Assembly: GCA_021399445.1 (NCBI GenBank)
Contig: JAJTUQ010000003.1
Span: 558,001 to 622,000, forward strand
Length of the DNA: 64,000 nucleotides
Direction of reading: 5' to 3'
Source: Xylogone sp. PMI_703
Taxonomy: Eukaryota > Ascomycota > Leotiomycetes
Shown here: one piece after another, positions 55,774-64,000 of the stretch
Position numbering within the stretch: position 1 is the stretch's first letter
Layout: the number at the start of each line of letters is the position of its first letter
Translations under genes and position numbers: made by a program
The notes under the pieces: model-generated
What the model was told of the DNA's origin: nothing
Databases searched by the model: none
The model's input: the letters and a program-made list of their open reading frames with translations, nothing else

Positions 55774-57338
55774 CTATTCCACAAGTGACTGAGTAACGAT
55801 ATATCTACAGAAACCCCTATTCAGTCCCAGGGGTCCGGGGTCTCTCCATCGGCTTGTCTATAGATTAGTCCTATCCCAGCGCACTAAAGATTTTTTCTAA
55901 TACCATTTTTAGCTGGAGACGAACTCAGCAAATGAATGATGAACGATGCAATTACTCAGAGCCATCGCACAGAGTCCTGTTCCTGGTAAAGATCTCGAGA
56001 GTTCTATCCAAAGTCAGGGCGGAGCAAGGCGGCGGTGAGTCGGAATCGCTCGCACTCTCAGTCGAATCTGGTATTTGGCCAAGCACTGCTACGAAACATC
56101 TCTCTTCGGGCTCAATAATAGAATTTGGCACAGACAGCTGCCTTGGCGCTGCTCATCTGTTGCGGCTACTGTTCGCACTCTGTCCCGGATTCGGGTAAGA
56201 TCGTAGGCACAGCAATGCGAGCTTTGCTTAGCGATCGGGACCTAGATAGATTCTCGAAACAGGTCAAGGTCTAATATTTTATGACAATTAATCATTGATG
56301 CTATATTAGCAGACAGTCAATTGGATAAAGGGATCGATAACCCATCGCTTCTCTGTTACCATCAGTGATACACACGCTGTTTCCATGCTTCGGCTAACGA
56401 AATCGATTTTGAATCATTCTTTTCCGAAAAGTAGATGGCGGATATCAGTTCTTGTTTAATCGCCTATACTCAAGTTCCTCGATCTATTGGTATCTCCTCA
56501 CAAACAGGCGAGACCCCTCGGAGTGTCAGAAGAGTTATCATACTGACGGGTCGTTGATAGGAGCAGCACTGCGTATACCTGAGATGGTATGTATGACTGG
56601 AGGTATGAATTGAGATGCAATGCCTGAGAATAAATTTCTTTCACCCATCTCACAGTGCGAAATTCGACCTACGGCATTCGATATAACTTTCCATTTGAAG
56701 AAAGCTGCGGGAAAGGGGACCGAGCCTCCATTTTATAACTTGTCAGGCGCTAGCAAAACAGCTAATAATGATACCAGCTAATACATAAGGTGTCCATATG
56801 ACTCTGTCGGCAAATGAACTATCTGCTGACAATGAGAGCCATTATCTAAATTGAGGCAATGTAGGTGCTGGTATCATGAAACTCATTGGTTCTAATTTCT
56901 CCGTAGTCGCAAAATTAACCTATCCGTGTATTTTCGCAAAGTTTCCTAAAGCGGATATCTCGCGCCGCTCAGCTATTACAAGGGACTTCGGTGCGAGGCA
57001 GGTTTCGGCAATCGACACTCCTCATATTAGAAGATCAACGGAACATCAGCCTCATTAACCAAGCTTATTTAGCTTTGAAGCTCGGATTAATGCTACATTT
57101 GAAAGTGTGCTTCTTTTATAGGCAGAGTAGCTTAGCCACTGCTGTGCGCCCTCGTTTCAGCTTCACTTGGAGAGATTCTTTCCCAGCGCACACAATGCGG
57201 GTCAAAAATAGAACCTATGTGTTGGACTGTTCTATAAAAGAAGGAAACTTACCAGCAAGAAATATCCATAAACTGAGCCAGCGCAACAAACATTAATTAA
57301 TAATAAAATCACTTCGATAAAAATCTACCCCATCAATC
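55774..57338. other. intergenic, no gene recognised
   Basis: Open frames at 55932-56198 and 56991-57296 have no domain or splice support. The last 60 nt before 57339 look like a gene leader. Confidence 0.5.
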
Positions 57339-58271
57339 ATGCATCTCGACGCTTCAGGTTGGCTCTGGCTAGTCGAATTGGTCTTCTTCCTCATAGCGAT
57401 ATTTCCATTAACTTACTGTGTTTTTAAACACGGATGGAAAGGTTTACTTGGTTGGGCGTATCTCGAAATATTTTGCATCCTTCGCATTGTATCGGCAGCC
57501 ATCAATATCAGCGCAGAAAATGGCGGCAAGGTTAGCACAGCTGTGGCCGCGATTACACGAGTTGGTATATCACCGCTTCTGCTCGCGGCATTGGGCATTC
57601 TTCATGAGTCGTAAGTTCTTGCATGCTAATATGACACCACTCATTGTAACCCAGAAGTAGGGGATCTTCAATACAGAAAGAAGTCAATCCAGTTCTTAGG
57701 GGGTGGACCTTCTTAATTTTGCATCTTATCACCATGGGTGTTCTTGCGTTGGTGGTCAATGGCAACTCAGCCAGTATGGAAAAAGTCAAGTTTGCTATGC
57801 TTGTTTTCCTTTCCATCTGGTTGGTTACCTTGGGCCTCGCTCTACTCTCATTTAGTTACCCACGATCTAACTATGGAGAGACACTGGTAGGTTATCTGAT
57901 ATTCAAATTAAAGCCAATTTGCTGAACTCAAATCCTAGCTAATCCGCTCCGTTCTCTTTGCTCTTCCTTCTGTTGGAATTCGAGTTCTATATTCCGTCCT
58001 AGGCGCCTTCAATACTTCTAATACCTTCAACTCGAGCACTGGACCAATCGCAGTACGTGTACTACTGGGGGTCATTGAGGAGCTCTCTACCGTTGCTATT
58101 TTTGCAGTGGCTGGTATTCTCTCGCGAGACGTTCACAGAAATGCGCCAACAAAATACTATGATGCTGGAACATACAACGGCTACAGCAGACCGGGAGCGA
58201 CAAGTAGTTACAATATGGATGAGAACCCAGAAACACGACCCTTTCAAGGATATGTCCCTGAATATGTTTAA
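57339..58271 (+). CDS. seven-helix membrane protein of the DUF7702 type
   Basis: Model join(57339..57610,57655..57886,57939..58271), 278 residues. Seven hydrophobic segments are visible, from WLWLVELVFFLIAIFPLTYC to STVAIFAVAGILS, followed by a hydrophilic Tyr/Pro/Asn-rich tail ending FQGYVPEYV. Conserved-looking features are a loop after helix 2 with WAYLEIFCILRIVSAAINIS and the SPLLLAALGILHES end of helix 3. This pattern is that of fungal DUF7702-domain proteins; function is unknown. The first intron ends in a NAGNAG acceptor (CAGAAG), so two isoforms differing by one residue are possible. Confidence 0.82.
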
Positions 58272-59145
58272 GTAGATGTTAAGAAGGGTTTGACCTCAAT
58301 AATAAACAAGTGGTCAAGATGGACTCATATATTCCTTAGTATCTTGATGGTCAATGTTTACGAATCAGTTGAAGAAAGAGATACAATAATATAGAGTCAT
58401 GTAATAGTGCGAGAGGCGTAGTATTCTTAGATAGTTAGAGAGACTGGTTCTTATAATACTAGTATATGAGAAGTTGGTTTAAAAGTCCTTGGCTTCTCTG
58501 GGGAAATGAAGGCAATTCTCAGGAATATCTTTAAACGCCCTTCACACATCTTAGTCTAGTGAAATTATAGGAACCTGAGCATTGAGAGGAATTCTACCAG
58601 CTACCAAAAATCCTTCTAGACTTACACTCATAATAGTGCAGTCTAGATTCAAATGAGTTTAGATCGTTAACATCAAACCGAGAGTTATTACTAAATTCTA
58701 CTTGTGGCACTTAACTGCAGCACTGTGTCCACCGAGCCTTGGAGATACGCGACGGAACAGTTCCTAGGTAGATTGTGAAATATTACTTCTTAATCAACAA
58801 TTTCTAAAGTTATTATTTTAGATGATTTTAGTACTGTAGTGGCGGAGAAGCGTGTTGCTTTCTAGAAATTCAAAGAATTACGTCATTGTTCGGGGAGCTT
58901 ACTATTATCAATCCTTTTTCTTCCTCCTCCTGGGTGAGATGTAAGGGATAGTTAGGCTTTCTAAATCTAACAATAGTATAACGAATTTTAGATAGGAGTA
59001 TAACTAGATCGAACTATCCATGACGTTAGCTGGAGAAAGTTGGGACTAGCCTCGTGAATTAGTAAATTTTAAAACAAACTAACTAGGGAGAAGATCTAGA
59101 ACCCGAATTTTGCCTCAATTTTCAATTTACAGTTACACAGTCAAA
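58272..59145. other. intergenic, AT-rich, no gene recognised
   Basis: Nothing supported. It separates the DUF7702 gene from the PRPP synthetase pseudogene. Confidence 0.5.
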
Positions 59146-60110
59146 ATGTCCCCTAACGCCTTAAAGCTTCTATCCGGTATTACACAACTCATAGGTAATT
59201 TGGAATTATACTGACCATTACGAAGGAAAAAGCCACCCTGAACTCGCGCGGCTCGTCTCGCAAAGGTAGATTGCATAAGACTCTCTTCTCAAAATTCTAA
59301 TTGACCAGGAGTAAGACTAGTACATCCGTTTGGGGGGCTGAAATCAGATAAGTTCTCTAATGGAGAGACCAGTATTATCATTGAAGACTCGGTTCGAGAT
59401 CAAGATGTATTTATATTTCAAACTGCAGCCGAGCCGGTTAATGACATGCTCATGGAACTGCTGATCACAATAAGTGCATGCAAGACTGCGTCTGCTCGCC
59501 GTATAACTGCTGTCATACCATGCTTTCCCTACGCTAGGCAAGATAAGAAAGATCGAAGCCGAGCACCCATCACGGCGAAACTAGTCGCCAATATCCTGGA
59601 GAGCGCAGGGTGCAACCATGTGATTGTAAGGTGCCCTCAGTATCCTAGACACTCTGAGACTCGACCTAATATAAGAACTCTATCTATAGACTATGGATCT
59701 CCATGCTTCACAAATACAGGGATTTTTCAATGTCCCAGTTGATAAGTCTGTTTTAAAAGGGCTATCATTGTCGATGACATGGCTGATACTTGTGGAACCA
59801 TTGCCTTAGCTGCCGAAGTACTTATACAGAACGGAGGGGTGGAATGTATCGCCTTAGTAACGCATGGATTTTTGAGTGGCAGAGCAGTTGAGGTTATCGA
59901 AGGAAGCTGTTTGCAAAAGGTTGTGGTCACTAATACTTTACCGCTGAAAGAGGAGGCGCGGAATTCCGAAAAGATTGACACAATAGATGTCTCTGGGGTG
60001 TTTGCAGAGGCAGTACAAAGAACCCATAGTGGAGAGTCGTAAGTCAATTTTTGGTTCATATGAATAGCATCGACTAACCAAGATGAAGTATATCCGAGTT
60101 GTTTGCGTAG
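59146..60110 (+). pseudogene. ribose-phosphate pyrophosphokinase, internally deleted
   Basis: Exon-like blocks 59146-59176, 59226-59265, 59309-59625, 59690-about 59755 and about 59758-60038, plus a short last exon 60089-60110, spell a PRPP synthetase in the right order. They read [81 protein letters not shown], then directly IIVDDMADTCGTIALAAEVL, THGFLSGRAV and GESISELFA. The segment normally between VPVD and the PRPP-binding loop, roughly 80-100 residues including the catalytic flexible loop, is missing. The frame also changes at the join near 59757 and at the junction before 59309. Introns still have good splice signals, so decay is probably recent. A functional enzyme makes PRPP from ribose-5-phosphate and ATP; this copy should not, and an intact paralogue is expected elsewhere. 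Confidence 0.85.
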
Positions 60111-60504
60111 TTCAATAATACTCAAGAAGCCTTTTACATGGCTTGCATTTTATACTGTGTGCACTATACAGCATATAATTTATTTGAGAGCAATGGGTGG
60201 GATGTTCCTTATAAAGATCATCTACTCATGCCAATTAGACTCAAAGAAATTCATCAGTCCATTGAATGTGACTATCTTTAGCCGAACGGTAGTGTTTCCG
60301 CAGTATTGAACCAGGCCTGACATCCCACTCTCGGACCAAATTCCATTCGGTCCATTTCTCAGATTCGAGCATTACAGTGCAGAGGTATCTGCCCGAGATA
60401 CTCTTTTACCTTTAAATTTAGAGCAAACTAAACAGAAAACGAACAGTACTACTTCCTTAAAGGTAGTAACCACGCTATATACGGGTACTTTTCCCTCAAC
60501 AAAT
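60111..60504. promoter_or_regulatory. promoter region of the PhyH-like gene
   Basis: 394 nt between the pseudogene and the next start. A sequence CTATATACGGG lies about 30 nt before the ATG; a TATA box cannot be placed with confidence. Confidence 0.35.
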
Positions 60505-61698
60505 ATGCTCAACAAACATTCAGAGATAGTTACCAACCGACTTTTTGATTTTTCTACTGCGCAGATTGAGGAATTTAAAGAGAAATGTGGTCAGACAACG
60601 GATCATAGGATATACCCATTGGCCTCACTGATTGAGAAGAACATTCCCATCTACAAGGTCTCGGATCTGGAGCCACTTGACCCCACAACATCCTCCCAGC
60701 TACAGAACGAGTGGCATCACATCCTCTACCATGGACCAGGTGTTTTTGTCCTGAATGGCATGTATGGCGGTACAAGGCAAAAGCAGCTATCTGAAGCAAA
60801 TGCGGCATTCCAGAAGATCATCGAACGCGAGCGTCAATCAGCAACAGTCAAAGGGGACCACTTTGCGGCGAGCGGGAAAAATGATCGTATCTGGAATTCA
60901 TTTAGCAAACATGGACTTGAGAATCCTGTTTCCTTTGTGGAATATTATTCCAATCCGTGGCTTGCTCTTGTGAGCGAGGCTTGGCTTGGGCCTGGCTATC
61001 GGATCACAGCGCAGGTGAACATTGTCAAGCCAGGAGGCGCGGCCCAGGAGAGCCATCGTGATTACCACCTTGGATTTCAAACGATTGGGAATTGTGCCGC
61101 ATATCCTAGGCCTCTGCAGATTGCAACCCAATTTCTCACTCTCCAAGGCGCGGTTGCTCACAGCGACATGCCGTTAGAAAGCGGCCCGACGAGATTTCTC
61201 CCTTTCAGCCAGACCTATGATGCCGGGTATATGACTTGGAGGAACGACGAGTTTCGGCAGTACTTCCTAGACAATTATGTCTCATTGCCTCTCAAAATGG
61301 GAGATGGCGTGTTTTTCAATCCTGCAATCTTTCATGCAGCGGGAGCAAATACCACTGATCCTAAGCATGACTTTCATAGAAAGGCAAACCTGCTGCAAAT
61401 AAGTGCCGCGTTCGGCAAGACAATGGAGGTTATCGACACGATTCCTCTTATAGACCGCTGTTGGGATCTTATGCTAAGATGTTATAGAGAAGAACATGCG
61501 AATATGCAGTGTTTTGTTCAAGCGGTCGCTGAAGGCTACCCGTTCCCGACAAATCTAGACAAGAGGCCCCCAGCACCTAGTGGTATGGCGCCAGAAAGTG
61601 AGCAGGAGGTCATCATGCGAGGATTGAAGGAGCAATGGAGCCGTGAAAAAATAGTTACAGCATTAAGACAAATGCGAGTGGATTCTTGTTCTTTATAA
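60505..61698 (+). CDS. phytanoyl-CoA dioxygenase (PhyH) family, Fe(II)/2-oxoglutarate enzyme
   Basis: Intronless, 397 residues, start in context ACAAATATGC. The double-stranded beta-helix metal site is complete: His184 and Asp186 in ESHRDYHLG, His277 in NPAIFHAAG, and the 2-oxoglutarate Arg292 in DFHRKANLLQ. The N-terminal helical region contains NEWHHILYHGPGVFVLNG, the family's opening strand, and the C-terminus is helical. No signal peptide or peroxisomal SKL is present. Members in fungi hydroxylate or desaturate small molecules; some are tailoring enzymes in natural-product pathways. No biosynthetic core enzyme is present in this window, so substrate is unknown. The gene is intact between two pseudogenes. 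Confidence 0.88.
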   Translation: MLNKHSEIVTNRLFDFSTAQIEEFKEKCGQTTDHRIYPLASLIEKNIPIYKVSDLEPLDPTTSSQLQNEWHHILYHGPGVFVLNGMYGGTRQKQLSEANAAFQKIIERERQSATVKGDHFAASGKNDRIWNSFSKHGLENPVSFVEYYSNPWLALVSEAWLGPGYRITAQVNIVKPGGAAQESHRDYHLGFQTIGNCAAYPRPLQIATQFLTLQGAVAHSDMPLESGPTRFLPFSQTYDAGYMTWRNDEFRQYFLDNYVSLPLKMGDGVFFNPAIFHAAGANTTDPKHDFHRKANLLQISAAFGKTMEVIDTIPLIDRCWDLMLRCYREEHANMQCFVQAVAEGYPFPTNLDKRPPAPSGMAPESEQEVIMRGLKEQWSREKIVTALRQMRVDSCSL

Positions 61699-61895
61699 TC
61701 TGCTATTATGAATCCAAGGTTGATCCACAAAGCGGATGTTGACGGTATGGATACAGGGTATAATTAGCAAGGCTATTGAGTCTTCAGATTGGATGTATTT
61801 AAAGTTGATCATCTAACATCTATATCTACATGAGAGAAACGACTTCCACAACTTGCCACTTCGAACGCCAGCTTCATAGTGGTATCTGCTAAGGT

Positions 61896-64000
61896 TCAGA
61901 GTGCCTTCGAAATAATAGCAACTTCATGCCCCTTAACGAAAAACAAATTCAAATTTGGCAATAATTGAAACATAATCTCCGAATCGGTGCTTAACCAATC
62001 GTCCGGAATGAAGAAATGTCGAGTTATCTGTTTCTCTTCTCCAGTATCAACCTTCGCCGCCGCTCTTACTCCTTGACTCGCCAGTTTCGGTTTGTCAAAG
62101 AGGTTGAAACTACAAACCCAAGCTGATTTATCAAGGAACAACAACCGATAGTTAAATATACCGATAATGCAACGAACTTCTGAAGGTAGGAAAATTTGTG
62201 CTGTTGGCACGGAGTTCATTGGCAGACTCGAGGTTGAGTTGAGAATGACAACTCGACGGCTTTGTTTGGCAGTAGTAGAGAATTCAATAACAAGTCGGCC
62301 CTCAATTCCTGTGAAGATTTTCCGGGGCACGTCATTCATACCAAGGTCGGAAATATCGGTTGAAGAAACTTCTCCAAGATCTATCCATGAGTGTTTGCTT
62401 AGCCTATGAGGTGAACAGCGGGAGATGGCTACCAACTGAGTAGGGCTGTCTGCGTCATTAGAACATACCATCCCATCAGTAAAAGGTACTGTACTCATAT
62501 TTGGTTCTTTGTTGTCCGCTAGTTCCCATAGTGTGCATTGTTCACTCATACAAACCAAAAGTCGATCCTCTGCTGAGTTTAACAGGAGCCGAGTGACAGT
62601 AGTTGGAAATCGATACTGAAAGTATGGTTCGTTACATTGTAGTTCATCGTCATTCTTTGAAATTTTCCACATCATAACTCAAGCCGCAGTATCTGCAGTA
62701 ATAAGAACATTTGACTGGTTCCCAAATGCAATATGTGATATCATGACCCCAACCTTATGCCGGCATAAAGTCTTGATTCGTCTTCCAGTATTAGAATCGT
62801 AGATAATAATGGATCCGTCGTCAATGCCACAGAATATAATATTCTCTGCTGGATGGGTTGCAACTGCTGTGATATCGCCTTGTTCGTATTGTACTCTGCT
62901 GCCAAGAGTCCTGGGAGTAGCTGGATAGATACTGAATACACTATCCCGTTCAGTTGTATGTACCCTGACTAACATTGACGGCTCCCAGATGTTACAATGG
63001 GTGCCTCGAACATCCAAAAGCCGCATACCATCAGTACTAAATGACATACTTCGAATATATTGATCCGCTGCCATGATTCGGTGCCAAAGTTTGAGCGTTT
63101 TAAAGTCGTAGATCTGGATGACACCATCAGCATCCCCGGTAGCAAGTAGCTGCCCAGATGGGGAAACTGCAAGAGACTTTGCATCTGCACCATGAGCCAG
63201 CTTGAAAAGTTCTAACTCCATGGTATCATAGAGTGCGAGGTCTCCATCAGGGTAGAGAGCAGCGATTAGATTCAGTTCCGGGTTTGGATTAAAGACCATG
63301 GATAACGGCGCGACGTCTCCTCTTCCCTCTCGAGCCTCTTCCACTCGGGCACATGAACCTAAGAATTCGTTGGTATCCATAGTATAGATTGCAATCGGTA
63401 GGCCCCGGTATACTACAGAAACCAGATTGTGCTCAAGCGACAATGCAGCACAGTCAATGGACCGTCGAAATCCAGGCTGTTGTGTCTCGAATGGGTTCTG
63501 CCGTACCATAGATGAGATTATTTTGCCCATTGACACGTCACGAGTGGTAAGGGAATTTTGATTTGAAATGGAGATCACCATGGTGTTGTCGTCTGAGAAT
63601 AAGACTGCAACTGGTGGGACCTGCAGTGTCGAGCTCCAAATCTCAGCGCCATTCGCTATATCCCATAGTCGGATACTTCTAACTCCAGCACAAAGAAGAA
63701 GACCCCCAGATGTATCAAACGCTATTAGTTTTGCAGAATCTTGTCGACCAGTGTGCTTCAAAACCTTCGATTCTTGACAGGAATCCTGCAGGTACAGATG
63801 AATAATACCACTTGACAATCCCACAGCAAAATATTTATCACTACACGCTGTCGAAACAGCCTGGTCGCTGCCATAATATTTGCATGCTAAACTGTCATTC
63901 CAAACCATGTGTGAAAGACCGGTAGTCGAAAGGCTACCGCGGGAGGATCCAAATTGAACTTTCATGGGGCTCTCTGCGGGACAGAACGGAGGTATCAGCC
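61896..64000 (-). pseudogene. WD40-repeat C-terminus of a STAND (NWD-type) protein, stop-interrupted and cut by the window edge
   Basis: The frame is open from the window edge (reading PFCPAESPMKVQFGSSR around the ATG at 63965) through 62679. It continues in the same frame from 62675 to a stop at 61896, broken by one TGA at 62676-62678 (TADTAA-stop-VMMWKIS). WD-type repeats are clear: FAVGLSSGIIHLY, SIRLWDIANGAEIW, LLATGDADGVIQIYDFKTLK, GTHCNIWE and ENIIFCGIDDGSIIIYD. The AESPMKVQFGSSR linker and the terminal VKGHEVAIISKAL are typical of fungal NACHT-WD40 proteins. The stop is consistent with CGA to TGA, a C-to-T change. The NACHT part must lie beyond 64000 and was not seen. If the TGA is real, the last 259 residues are lost. 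Confidence 0.82.

Noticed and set aside
59727..60125. 132-codon minus-strand frame
   Set aside because: Shadow of the PRPP synthetase pseudogene's coding strand.

Overview
The window looks like genomic DNA from a filamentous ascomycete (Pezizomycotina; a leotiomycete-type fungus is my guess and is not proven). Genes have short GT-AG introns of about 42-90 nt with CTRAY-like branch points and CAAAATG-type start contexts. Families are typically fungal: a Zn-cluster-associated regulator fold, NACHT/WD40 STAND proteins, fungal HNH proteins, DUF7702, small secreted proteins and a CorA-like membrane protein. A very AT-rich LINE full of stop codons suggests RIP. No RNA genes were recognised.

Layout. 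1-7 kb: sparse, with a 23-residue metallothionein-like gene (2335) and a small secreted cysteine-rich effector-like gene (5810). 7.1-12.7 kb: a sugar-related trio made of a Gal80-like Gfo/Idh/MocA protein, an MFS sugar porter and an intracellular-looking GH5 glycoside hydrolase; the last two are divergent from a 1.06-kb promoter region. 14.3-25.3 kb: accessory DNA with decaying genes (CorA-like protein, two HNH pseudogenes, a NACHT STAND pseudogene), one intact RidA-like gene, a LINE 5' fragment and a long hairpin. 25.45-31.16 kb: a degenerate Tad1/I-like LINE on the minus strand, bounded by an exact 13-bp target-site duplication. 31.8-42.2 kb: GNAT acetyltransferase, a type II membrane protein with an apple/PAN-like cysteine-rich ectodomain, an SDR, an aldo/keto reductase, a 236-bp MITE and a fungal transcription factor. 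42.8-44.6 kb: two MITEs, each with its own 8-bp target-site duplication, nested in a third inverted-repeat element. 45.6-58.3 kb: metabolic and surface genes (secreted alpha/beta hydrolase, seven-exon SDR, amino-acid transporter, ALDH, GPI-type secreted protein, DUF7702 membrane protein). 59.1-64 kb: a PRPP synthetase pseudogene with an internal deletion, an intact PhyH-like dioxygenase, and the WD40 end of a STAND gene interrupted by a stop codon and cut by the window edge.

How genes fit together. The sugar trio could import a glycoside, hydrolyse it inside the cell and sense it through a Gal80-like protein that lacks the usual catalytic lysine; this is inferred from gene order and motifs only. 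The non-self-recognition-type genes (STAND, HNH) are consistently broken and sit next to transposons, whereas the metabolic genes are intact with clean splice models. Exon boundaries given here were worked out by hand from frame, splice-site motifs and remembered family conservation.
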